Of a DNA stretch of 64,000 bases, positions 46,430-57,717 are shown piece by piece. Source of the DNA: Siphonodentalium dalli (lineage: Eukaryota > Mollusca > Scaphopoda > Gadilida > Siphonodentaliidae); assembly GCA_032622095.1 (NCBI GenBank), contig CP136063.1, forward strand, positions 279,675,426 through 279,739,425, written 5' to 3'. Each line of letters starts with the position of its first letter. Within the stretch, counting starts at the first letter, position 1. Under the pieces are notes generated by a model. It was given only the letters and a program-made list of their open reading frames with translations, did no database searches and was not told where the DNA came from. The translations under genes were made by a program, and so were the position numbers.

Positions 46430-46770
46430 GGGCTGATTAAAAATAAAACTTTAAAATACAAAAGTAAACACTGTGATAACAGGACATAGAGTATTTGGCA
46501 TCACTATTAGACTATATATCTTCGTTTGATAAAACATAACAATAAGCCATGCAAAACTTCCAGAATAGATTATACCGATATAGTCACATACCAATCTTTT
46601 ATGATGGACCCTTAAAATTGTGAATCCCAAATTTGAGCTTGTGCAGTGAAAACAAAAATATATAGATCATATAGATCTGGGCTAATAGTGATGCCAAATA
46701 CTCTATGTTCTGTTATCACAGTGTTTACTTTTTTTATTTTAAAGTTTTATTTTTAAGCACTGGCTCAAAT
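46430..46770. repeat. Local inverted repeat
   Basis: ACACTGTGATAACAGGACAT and GTATTTGGCATCACTATTAG near 46467-46510 pair with CTAATAGTGATGCCAAATAC and TGTTATCACAGTGT near 46682-46725. The loop contains one plus-strand fragment of the 158-bp unit (46556-46650). Confidence 0.75.
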
Positions 46771-46893
46771 TTGGGGTTCTGGCATCTAATTTGAATATCG
46801 GGAGAATAGTTTACTTAGGTTACACCTGCACGGGCTCAAATTTGGGGTTCACCATTTTAAGGGCCCATCATAGAAAATTGTTATGTGCCTATT
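46757..46893 (-). repeat. 158-bp unit, inverted
   Basis: CACGGGCTCAAATTTGGGGT and CACCATTTTAAGGGCCCATC. It mirrors 45715-45815 including CTAATTTGAATATCGGGAGA (inverse of TCTCCCGATATTCAAATTAG-like sequence at 45780). Confidence 0.8.
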
Positions 46894-47632
46894 TTTACAT
46901 TGCTATACCAATAAAACTTCACTATAGTCATTCTGCCTATATAACTGTTCATAATTCAAAAGAAGTATTAATGGCGACATTATTTCATGTGAATCTATGG
47001 CTTGTTTTATCACAATCTAGACATTGATCTATACACAATTAAATGTGCAAATAAAACAAATGAAAAACAAATCTGGACGGCTTGTCAGTAAAACAACCTT
47101 TGTCATAACAATGTAAAAATAGAAGTGGATTTCTCATCACATAAAGTTGGCAATAAGCCATGTAAAACTTCCTTTGATTGTCAACTTTTACCAAGTTTGG
47201 TTTTTTGTTTTATGTTTTTAGTTGTATAAGTCTGTAACATTCAGTCTTAGCTCAATATTATCATGTGCCAACTTTATGTGATGAGAAATCCACTTCTATT
47301 TTTACATTGTTATACCAATAAAACTTCACTATAGTCATTCTGCCTATATAACTGTTCATAATTCAAAAGAAGTATTAATGGCGACATTATTTCATGTGAA
47401 CCTATGGCTTGTTTTATCACAATCTAGACATTGATCTATACACAATTAAATGTGCAAATAAAACAAATGAAAAACAAATCTGGACGGCTTGTCAGTAAAA
47501 CAACCTTTGTCATAACAATGTAAAAATAGAAGTGGAATTCTCATCACATAAAGTTGGCACATGATAATATTGAGCTAAGACTGAATGTTACAGACTTATA
47601 CAACTAAAAACATAAAACAAAAAAGTAAATAC
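46889..47632. mobile_element. Inverted-repeat element with a partial direct copy
   Basis: 47204-47632 has ends TTTTATGTTTTTAGTTGTAT and ATACAACTAAAAACATAAAA and further inverted ACATAAAGTTGGCAC blocks. The section 46889-47142 is a direct partial copy of 47295-47545 (407 bases apart), almost identical by eye. Confidence 0.7.
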
Positions 47633-48222
47633 CAAAACATTCTCATCTATAGACTGCTGTAACCTTGTTCCTCAACTTAACAATTGATCAAATCAACAAA
47701 ACCGACTTTAACCATACATAATGCACACTAAGTGTGCGTTCGATTTGTCAACTTGACACATTTGGACACATATTTACAAAAGTAGTAAGAAATAAATGTT
47801 GCTTCTTATTGCTTTTAAATGAAGAAGTGAGCTACGTGACTGATCAGCTGTCAAAAATGTCTTTTAATCATAGTTGTATCTCAAATCGGACTATATATTC
47901 TGATATGGCAGCATTGCATAATTCCATTTCTTTAAATGTTGGGAGATAGCAGTCGAATCACTGGTCGAATCAGGTAGAATATCAAAATGTTACTAGCGCC
48001 ATAGATGTGTTCTGACATCCATTCAGAAAACGAAAATAGTCATGCTTGTGTTTTCTCAAAACATAGGAAGCTCACATAGTAGTATGGGCCTAAATTCACT
48101 TGAAAGTTATTAACAACTGTTTCCGCCGGTTTTCGCATTTTTATTACTGTTTTAGTGTTTTAAGGGGGGTGGGTGTCCAAAAATGGTCGGAAAAAACTGT
48201 CGAAAACGGAAAAAAATTTGCC
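47633..48222. other. Single-copy spacer in the right arm
   Basis: No gene or repeat recognised; a G run lies near 48163. Confidence 0.4.
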
Positions 48223-48372
48223 AGTGCAGTGAAAACCTATGTCAGCTATACCTGAGTCAAGTCCGGATTCAGGAGGGTCCAGATATGTCCCATTATCCAC
48301 AATATATCCCAGAATCTAAATGTTTAAACACATACCCTTTTTCTATGAGTGACCCTTAAAATGGTGAACCCT

Positions 48373-49251
48373 GTGTAGTGGGAACTGGGGTGGAGTGGGA
48401 CATTTTTTCTTTGAATGCTCATTACTCAATTTGTGCTACATGACTGTTGCTTTTTGTACTATTTATACATCATTGCCATCTTGATATATTTCCCATGCTG
48501 GCAACTTAAACAAGGTACCCAAATGTCTCACACTTCCCCGGGTCAGGGGGTACAGTGGGTCACCCATTGGAATTCCATAACATACCCTTTAACAAAAACT
48601 GAAATAGTTATTCATTCAAAGAGGGAAATTCGTTCTGTGGTAACACGCATTCATATAGTTGAAACACAAGGCTTTATTGATACTTCCACTCAATCGGGGA
48701 GGAGTGGGACACAGTTTCAATCCACAGGGCCCAATTCTAATCTGACAAACTAATTGAAAAAAGTTCTGCTTGTGGTCTACATGTAGAAGATAAAAGCAAC
48801 CAGGAATGGTATTTTCCAAAGATCTGCTCAACTCTATATTACTGTAACTAACAGTCCCAATGTACACCGAGCCACATGTCCCACTCTAACCCGACATAGT
48901 CATGTATCAGTTGAGTCAATATTTTAGCAACACGCCTATGCTAAGGTATTGAAACAGTTATACAATTTGAAGCCCACACACAGTTGTTTCAGAGCTCAGA
49001 GTCGGTAAGAAAATATATCTCATATGAAAAATTTCAAAATGTTGTGTTCGGAAACATATTGCTCAGATTCCATAAAAATCCCATAAAAAATATAATATGC
49101 TTGCTACACGTTTGATTCATGTCATATGTTCTGGGGACATCTTATGAGCATCAAATGAATCCATACAGAATAGGCAACTCATCGATGGTATGGAGTTATC
49201 TCCACTGCCCACAGTGCCCACTGTCCCACTCCACCCCAGTTTCCCCTACAC
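48373..49251. mobile_element. 879-bp element with 30-bp terminal inverted repeats
   Basis: GTGTAGTGGGAACTGGGGTG (48373) and, inverted, GTGTAGGGGAAACTGGGGTG (49251 backwards); the 30-base ends differ at two positions and both finish GAGTGGGACA. GTGGGACA-like blocks recur inside (48704, 48878). The flanks share CTG next to each end, a possible 3-bp target duplication. A superfamily cannot be assigned. It sits exactly between a plus-strand fragment (48223-48372) and the inverted 158-bp array. Confidence 0.8.
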
Positions 49252-50310
49252 TGCAGAGACTCAAATTTGATGTTCACCATTTTAGGGGCCCATCATAGAA
49301 AATGAGTAGGTGGCTAAATCTTGGGATTCTGTGAATATAATATGGATGTTGGGACATATCTGAACCTTCTGCATCTGTGCATGACACTGATATAGTTGAC
49401 TTACGTTTTCACTGCACGGGCTCCATATCGGGGTTCAAACATTTAAGGGTCCATCACTGAAAATGTGTATGTGCCTATATCTTTGGATTCTGGCATATAA
49501 TATGGATGTTTGGCATATATAGACCGTCCTGCAGCTGTACATGACTCATATATAGTTGACTTAGGTTTTCACTGCACGAACTTCATTTTGGGGTTCAAAC
49601 AGAAATTGTGTATGTGCCTATACTTTGGTTCTGGCATATAATATGGATGTTGGGACAAATGTGGACCGTCCTGTATCTGTACATGACTCACATATACATG
49701 TAGTTGAATTAGGTTTAAACTGCATGGGCTCAAATTTGGGGTTCGCCATTTCAAGGGCCCTTTCATAGAAATGGGCAGGTGCCTAAATCTTTGGATTCTG
49801 GGAATATATTGTAGGTGTTAGGACATATCTGGAATCTCTGCATCTGTACAGGACTCCGATATAGTTGACTTAGGTTTAGACTACACAGGCTCCAATTTGG
49901 GGTTCACCATTTTAAGGGCCCATCGTAGAAAATGGGTAGGTGCCTAAATCTTTGAATTCTGGGAATATAATATGGATGTTGGGACATATCTGAACCCTCC
50001 TGCATCTGTACGTGACTCATATATAGTTGACATAGGTTATCACTGCACATACTAGTACATCAGTTTGGGGTTCAAACATTTAAGGGCCCATCACAGAAAA
50101 TGTGTATTGATGTGCCTATATCTTTGGATTCTGGCATATAATAAGGACGTTGGGACATACATGGACCTTCCTGTATCTGTACATGACTCATTTATAGCTG
50201 ACATGTTTAAACTGCACGGGTTCAATTTGGGGTTCACAATTTTAAGGCCCCATCATAGACGATGGGTAGGTGCCTAAATCTTTGGATTCTGGCCATATCA
50301 TATGAATTAT
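49252..50310 (-). repeat. 158-bp array inverted, right arm, about 6-7 copies
   Basis: GGGTTCACCATTTTAAGGGC, TCTTTGGATTCTGGCATATA and TGACTTAGGTTTTCACTGCA blocks are the inverse of 32720-34170. Confidence 0.9.
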
Positions 50311-51368
50311 TTTTTGTGACTAGTATTACATGCTGGCTTGATAGATATAGTTAGCTACATTGATAAATACTACTGCCCGTATAAACTTTGTGACCATCAT
50401 GACCAGCTATAGTGACTAATGGAACTGGCTAGATAGACTTACCACCATGGTTAGCTGTGATGTCTACACTTACCAGCTTTTCTGTATAGATTATCCACCA
50501 TAGCTAGCTACTTTGATCGATATTACTGCCCATATGTACTGAATTACCACAATGACTAAATATAGTAACCAATGTAGCTCACTAAATAGACTTACCGCCC
50601 TGGTGAGCTATAGTGACTATTATTATTAGCCGGATATATAGACCATCCGCCAGTGCTAGCTATATTGATTATTATTACTGCCTATTTAAACTGCACAACC
50701 ACCATGATTAGCCATTATGACTACAGTAACTGACTAGATAGACTTACCACCCTGGCTAGCTGCAGTGACTACTATTACTAGCTTGTGGTATAGACTATCT
50801 TCCTATCTGGCTACTTTGATCTATATAACTGCCCATATATACTTAATAACCACCATGACTAGCTATATGCATACACAATGACTGTTTATATGAATAATTA
50901 ACTGTCTAGATAGACTTGACACCGAGGTTAGCTGACTACACTTACTAGCTTTCTGGAAAGATTATCCGCTATAGCTAGATATGTTGATCAATACTACTGC
51001 CCGCATGTACTGATTAGCCACAATGGCTAGCTATAGTGACTGATTAACTAGCTAGATAGACTTACCACCCAGGTTAGCTATAGTGACTACATTTACTAGC
51101 TTACTGTGTAGAATATTATACACTTATATTTACTTTTATCAATATTGCTGCCCACATGTACTAAATAGCCATCACGACTAGCTACAGTGACTAATGTAAC
51201 TGGCAATATAGACATACCACCCTGATTGGCAATAGTGACTATTATCAATAGCTGTTTATAGACTAGCCGTCATTGGTAGCTATATGCATCGAGATTACCG
51301 CCTAGATAAACTGAACAACCACCATGACCAACTATTGTGTCTAATGTAACTGGCTAGAGAGACCTATC
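50311..51368. repeat. About 153-bp degenerate array (CTAGCTATAGTGACT), right arm only
   Basis: TAGACTTACCACCCTGG-like blocks recur near 50437, 50590, 50738, 50910, 51060, 51210 and 51360, each followed by TTAGCTATAGTGACTAC. No left-arm counterpart was noticed. Confidence 0.8.
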
Positions 51369-51371
51369 GCC

Positions 51372-54300
51372 ATTTGTTAGCAGTATAGCAGCATAGCACC
51401 GGTAGAATTCCGTTTGAGACTCTATTTTTTTATATTTTCATTCCTTAGCAGTTTAGCAGCATATCACTGCTAGAATTGAGTTAGAAACTCTCTTTTCCAA
51501 TAATTCCATTCCCTAGCAGTTTAGCAGCATAGCACCGCTAGAATTCAGTTTGAGACTCTATTTTTTAATATTTTCATTCCATAGCAGTTTAGCAGCATAT
51601 CACTGCTAGAATTGAGTTTGAAACTCTCTTTTTTAATATTTTCATTCCTTAGCAGTTTAGCAGCATAGCACTGCTAGAATTGAGTTTGAAACTCTCCTTT
51701 TTATATTTTTATTCCATAGCAATTTAGCAGCAGAGCACTGCGAGAATTGAGTTTGAAACTCTCTTTTTTATTATTTTCATTCCTTAGCAGTTTAGCAGCA
51801 TAGCACTGCTAGAATTGAGTTTGAAAGTCTCGTTTTTAATATTTTTATTCCTTAGCAGTTTAGCAGCAGAGCACTGCTAAAATTCAGTTTGAAACTCTCT
51901 TTTTTAATATTTTCATTCCTTAGCAGTTTAGCAGCAGAGCACTACTAGAATTCAGTTTGAAACTCTCTTTTTTAATATTATCACTCCTTAGCAGTTTAGC
52001 AGCATAGCACTGCTAGAATTGAGTTTGAAAATCTCTTTTTTAATATTCTTATTTCTTAGCAGTTTAGCAGCAGAGCCCTGCTAGAATTGAGTTTGAAACT
52101 CTCTTTTTAAATATTTTCATACCTTAGCAGTTTAGCAGCATAGCACCGCTAGAATTCAGTTTGAAACTCTCTTTTTTAATATTATCATTCCTTAGCAGTT
52201 TAGCAGCATAGCACTGCTAGAATTGAGTTTGAAATTCTCTTTTTTAATATTTTTATTTCTTAGCTTTTAGCAGCAGAGCACTGCTAGAATTGAGTTTGAA
52301 ACTCTTTTCTAATATTTTCATTCCTTAGCAGTTTAGCATCATAGCACTGCTAGAATTGAGTTTGAAACTCTCTTTTTTAATAATTTCATTCCTTAGCAGT
52401 TTAGCAGAATAGCACTGCTAGAATTCAGTTTGAAACTCTCTTTTTTAATATTTTCATTCCTTAGCAGTTTAGCAGCATAGCACTGCTAGAATTGAGTTTG
52501 AAACTCTCTTTTTTAATATTTTCATTCCTTAGCAGTTTAGCAGCATAGCACTGCTAGAATTGAGTTTGAAACTCTCCTTTTTAATATTTTCATTCCTTAG
52601 CAGTTTATCAGCATATCACCGCTAGAATTCAGTTTGAAACTCTCTTTTTTAATATTTTCATTCCTTAGCAGTTTAGCGGCATAGCACTGCTAGAATTGAG
52701 TTTGAAACTCTCTTTTTTAATATTATCATTCCTTAGCAGTTTTGTAGCAGAGCACTGCTAGAATTCAGTTTGAAACTCTTTTTTAATATTTTCATTCATT
52801 AGCAGTTTAGCAGCAGAGCACTGCTAGAATTCAGTTTGAAATTCTCGTTTGTAATATTTTCATTCCTTAGCAGTTTAGCAGCATAGCACTGCTAGAATTG
52901 AGTTTAAAACTCTTTTTTAATATTTTTATTCCTTAGCAGTTTAGCAGCATAGCACTGCTAGAATTGAGTTTGAAACTCTCTTTTTTAATATTTTCATTCC
53001 TTAGCAGTTTAGCAGCAAAGCACTGCTAGAATTTAGTTTGAAATTCTCTTTTTTAATATTTTTATTCCTTAGCAGTTTAGCAGCAGAGCACTGCTAGAAT
53101 TGAGGTTGAAACTCTCTTTTTTAATATTTTCATTCCTTAGCAGTTTAGCAGCAGAGCACTGCTAGAATTCAGTTTGAAACTCGTTTTTAATATTTTCATT
53201 CCTTATCAGTTTAGCAGCATAGCACTGCTAGAATTGAGTTTGAAATTCTCTTTTTTAATATTTTTATTTCTTAGCTTTTAGCAGCAGAGCACTGCTAGAA
53301 TTGAGTTTGAAACTCTTTTCTAATATTTTCATTCCTTAGCAGTTTAGCATCATAGCACTGCTAGAATTGAGTTTGAAACTCTCTTTTTTAATAATTTCAT
53401 TCCTTAGCAGTTTAGCAGAATAGCACTGCTAGAATTCAGTTTGAAACTCTCTTTTTTAATATTTTCATTCCTTAGCAGTTTAGCAGCATAGCACTGCTAG
53501 AATTCAGTTTGAAGCTCTCTGTTTTAATATTTTCATTCCTTAGCAGTTTAGCAGCATAGCACTGTTAGAATTGAGTTTGAAACTCTCGTTTTCATTATTT
53601 TCATTCCTTAGCAGTTTAGCAGCATAGCACTGCTAGAATTCAGTTTGAAACTCTCTTTTTTAATATGTTCCTTCGTTAGCAGTTTAGCAGCATAGCACCG
53701 CTAGAATTCAGTTTGAGACTCTCTTTTTTAATATTTTCATTCCTTAGCAGTTTAGCAGCATAGCACTGCTAGAATTGAGTTTGAAACTCTCTTTTTTAAT
53801 ATTATCATTCCTTAGCAGTTTTGTAGCAGAGCACTGCTAGAATTCAGTTTGAAACTCTTTTTTAATATTTTCATTCATTAGCAGTTTAGCAGCAGAGCAC
53901 TGCTAGAATTCAGTTTGAAATTCTCGTTTGTAATATTTTCATTCCTTAGCAGTTTAGCAGCATAGCACTGCTAGAATTGAGTTTAAAACTCTTTTTTAAT
54001 ATTTTTATTCCTTAGCAGTTTAGCAGCATAGCACTGCTAGAATTGAGTTTGAAACTCTCTTTTTTAATATTTTCATTCCTTAGCAGTTTAGCAGCAAAGC
54101 ACTGCTAGAATTTAGTTTGAAATTCTCTTTTTTAATATTTTTATTCCTTAGCAGTTTAGCAGCAGAGCACTGCTAGAATTGAGGTTGAAACTCTCTTTTT
54201 TAATATTTTCATTCCTTAGCAGTTTAGCAGCATAGCACTGCTAGAATTGAGTTTGAAACTCGTTTTTAATATTTTTATTCCTTAGCAGTTTAGCAGCAGA

Positions 54301-54738
54301 GCACTGCTAAAATTCAGTTTGAAACTCTCTTTTTTAATATTTTCATTCCTTAGCAGTTTAGCAGCAGAGCACTGCTAGAATTCAGTTTGAAACTCTCTTT
54401 TTTAATATTTTCATTCCTTATCAGTTTAGCAGCATAGCACTGCTAGAATTGAGTTTGAAACTCTTCTTTTTAATATGTTCATTCCTTAGCAGTTTAGCAG
54501 CATAGCACTGCTAGAATTCAGTTTGAAACTCTCTTTTTTTAATATTTTCATTCCTTAGCAGTTTAGGAGCATAGCACTGCTAGAATTGAGTTTGAAACTC
54601 TCTTTTTTAATATTTTCATTCCTTAGCAGTTTAGCAGCATAGCACTGCTAGAATTCAGTTTGAAACTCTCTTTTTTAATATTTTCATTCCTTAGCAGTTT
54701 AGTAGCATAGCACTGCTAGAATTCAGTTTGATACGCCC
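51372..54738 (-). repeat. 68-bp array inverted, right arm, about 50 copies
   Basis: CATTCCTTAGCAGTTTAGCA, GCATAGCACTGCTAGAATTG and AGTTTGAAACTCTCTTTTTT make one unit. A higher-order duplication is visible: the variant TTAGCTTTTAGCAGCAG occurs at 52261 and 53272, TTTTGTAGCAGAGCAC at 52741 and 53820, and GAGGTTGAAAC near 53103 and 54182. Confidence 0.95.
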
Positions 54739-54789
54739 TTTTCTTGATTCATTTGCACTTAGCACTTAGCCCCTCAAAATATGAGTACC

Positions 54790-56549
54790 AAAAACAAATT
54801 GACCACGTTTCTTGCCATATCTAGATTTTTAGATGGAACAAGTGCAGCCCGTTCTCCAGAAAACCCGCACATTATCTGCTTATATAATTGGTCTTAGTTA
54901 GATAATCTGCTTAGAATCGCCTCATTTTGAGTCGATAATAAACTGAAAATGAGAGCGTTTTCGTCACATTATCGACTCATAATGATCGTTCAATCGAGTC
55001 GATGAAAACAAGTAGATTAAATAGTGTCAATATGGGCTTATTTTCGTATTGAAATAAGCACATACCGTTCTTATCTTGAACGCCGCGTTTTACGCACATA
55101 GCGATTTTTGTTTTCTCAAATATACTCTAAATGGTCCTAAAACACATAAAAATAAGCCCGTATTGTGCTTTTTTCACGAGAACAGGATGGAAAATATAGG
55201 AAAAATAAGCATAATACGGGCTTATATTTAGTTAGGCGAAGTAAGCTGATATTGGCAATGTTTGAATCTCAAATACGCTATATATGGGCTAATTACTCTG
55301 GTTATTAAAACAGCCCTATACATGGAACTATATTTAGATATGAAATAAGCCAGCAGTGCTCTTATGTTCACGACAACACGCTGGAAAATAAAGCGAATAA
55401 GCAAACTCATGACTTACCAGATTTACGTTCCATATTTTGCGTGTTCACTGTGACCCTTGTTATCCAACGGCATAAGTCCAATATAAACCTATGTGAATAT
55501 TTAAGTCCAATGTGAACCTATATGAATATTTAGGTCCAATATGAACCCATTTGCACGTGGATATGTTGAAAATTATAAACAATGTGTCCCGGTGTCTAGG
55601 GTTTAGATGTTGAATTGGCCGTGTCGGGAACATTGATAACAATAACTGGTTCATATATCTTCATACTTTATATATGTATAAGTCTTTCTCGATAAGCACA
55701 GTACATAGGCGGAAGAACAGAGGTGTTGGTATAGTAGCAAGGTTGTCGGATAAGTGAGACTCACGCTTCAGAGCACGGGTAGTTATTCCAACCTCTGGTG
55801 TATCATGCCTCTTAAATAAGGTCCGAGATACATGATACACTTGGATATGACGTGTATCACTATATACTGTCTTATAGAATGATACTGGCTTTATCCACCC
55901 TAACTTATACAATGGTTGCTACCAGTCATAACCACTTAAGAATGTGATCTTGTTAATGATGCGTGTGTGTTTCTACACTATATATAATCTGTCTTCTATG
56001 TATTGTGCTTATCTATACAATTAACCCTAGCAGTTACAATCACTGGGGAAAGGAAGTTTATCCTAGATTCCAGGAACACATATAACAACACATAACTATC
56101 GTATGTACTATCGGACACAATGTCGTGTATACCCGTCCAGCTGTTTAAAACATTGGGCGTAAGTGTTTCGTGGGGGTCAAAATAGTACTTAAAATGCAAG
56201 TTTTCGTAGCTAAATCGAACTTTTTGGCAAAACCACAGCAGCCTCGAGGTTCTCCTTGTGGATTCTTTTTGTGCCGCCACTAGTTCATCTACAGTTACAA
56301 AACTATAGTCATATATGCGCATCTTCTGTTGGCATAACCACTGCCGCCACGGTGCTATCCTTGCTATCCTTGTAGATTCATATTGGATTATTTTATTCTG
56401 AAATAAGCAGATAATGGACTCATCCATTATTCCATTTTATGGCGCGGGCGACAATGAAAGCACATTTTAAACAACGATATGTCGTGAGTTGGTTTATTTG
56501 TCTCACTATCCTCACATAAGGAACCTGTATATAATGAAGCCATGAGTCG
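54790..56549 (-). repeat. Foldback module A, right copy (inner part)
   Basis: GCCTCATTTTGAGTCGATAA and CGTCACATTATCGACTCATA (54920-54985), CATATAGCGATTTTTG and AGCCCGTATTGTGCTTTTTT blocks, then a second run at 56020-56549 with GTTTAAAACATTGGGCGTAA and CACAAAAAGAATCCACAAGG-type sequence seen inverted. It is the inverse of parts of 29640-31330. Confidence 0.75.
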
Positions 56550-57717
56550 ACAATGTGATTAACTCTGGCAGCAAGTGGAGCGAACAAGTCAGATTTTATT
56601 TGGCTCAATTAGTTCCTTGTTGTCAGAGCGTCTACACGAGTGAGTTGTGCGGTCGCGACTTCGGTTGTAACTGCCCTCGTGAGGACGCCAGACTGAGATG
56701 GTTTTGGATTAGGCTCAGGACGGATTATGGAGCTAATCCCTGACGCCGCGTTGGCTGCTATATAGAGAAGCCGGTTAGTGGACGCTGTTAGTTGGTCTCT
56801 CCAAGCTAACAGGGGCTCTCTGGTTCTCTGTGTAGAATTCCGGACAGAAGATGCTGGCACCCAGAAATCTTCTGCTGCGAACAGGAACGCCAAGACCCGC
56901 TGTAATATGAAGAAGGGGCCTCCCAAGAAGAAGACACCCTCACAGAAAAGAAGGGACGCTGCCAGACGGGCTAAATGGAAGAAGCAGAAGGGGGTGACTG
57001 TGGATCGGCCAGTCGCCCCCCCCCCCCCCCGTGTGGTTCAGCCGTCTATAGTCATAACCGGCGGGTCGAAGTTGTCTGAGAGACGCCCAGACGACTCGAC
57101 CTGCATGGAGACTGACGACATAGTACCAGCTAGCAGGGATTCCGTGGATCTGCCGGAGGTCCCTGCTGTCGTCGTCGAGGCTAGCGGAGACAGGGACGTG
57201 GACACCACCCCAGATGTTCCTGCCGCCAGCTTCGACGTGGAACTGGATAGTTTTACACCTCGGACACCGGATTACCAACACATCCCGGTGTCCCCCAGCT
57301 CCACCAGCACCAACAACAACACCAGTACAGCCACCACCCGATCTCATGAAGAGTTTATGGAAGAACAAGAAAAATTCTCTTGCGTGAAATAAAGCGGGAT
57401 TCTGATCGCCGGCTACAAGAACAACAAATAATAATAGCTGAGATTAAACAACGACGACAACAAGAAGAACAACAAGCAGAAACTCAGCAAAGAAAGAAAA
57501 AGAAACCAAAGAAGAAAATCTTAATATGTCTAGACCATCTTGTTTTTTTGTTTTTTTTTATTCATCTCATGCTATATGTCGAATTGTCATAATTTTCCAT
57601 AGCCCAAATATCACTTCACAAGTGGGTTGTAGGAGAGGGGTTCCGCCCGTTTCAAATCTTCCCTGGGCTCATTCCCAAAACCCCTAATAAATAAAATAAA
57701 TAAAACAATGTGATTAA
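56550..57717 (+). mobile_element. Non-LTR-type retroelement insertion with 13-bp target duplication
   Basis: ACAATGTGATTAA occurs at 56550-56562 and 57705-57717 around about 1.14 kb. The insert is much more GC-rich than its surroundings, begins CTCTGGCAGCAAGTGGAGCG and ends CCCCTAATAAATAAAATAAA, an A-rich tail. With the insert and one duplication removed, the flanks join into sequence closely matching the inverse of 54917-54983, which is an unoccupied relative of the target. These are the marks of target-primed retrotransposition. No reverse transcriptase is present, so it is non-autonomous, 5'-truncated or a retrocopy. Confidence 0.85.
56907..57392 (+). pseudogene. Lysine-rich ORF of the retroelement, apparently frameshifted
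   Basis: The best start is ATG at 56907 with A at -3; the frame is open further up to 56778 but without context. The protein begins MKKGPPKKKTPSQKRRDAAR (strongly basic), passes a proline run, then acidic and serine/threonine-rich sequence, and reaches HEEFMEEQEKF at 57347-57378 before stopping at 57390. In the next frame, from 57380 to 57592, a charged, coiled-coil-like segment (REIKRDSDRRLQEQQ, then glutamine- and lysine-rich) continues naturally, so one base has probably been gained or lost near the A run at 57369-57374. Family unknown. A nucleic-acid-binding N-terminus is plausible from charge only. Confidence 0.6.

Noticed and set aside
56555-56743. Separate small gene at the 5' end of the retroelement
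   Set aside because: Its apparent start lies in the target-site duplication, outside the element; no continuing frame joins it to the lysine-rich ORF.
56940-57368. 142-codon minus-strand frame in the retroelement
   Set aside because: Shadow of the lysine-rich ORF in GC-rich sequence.
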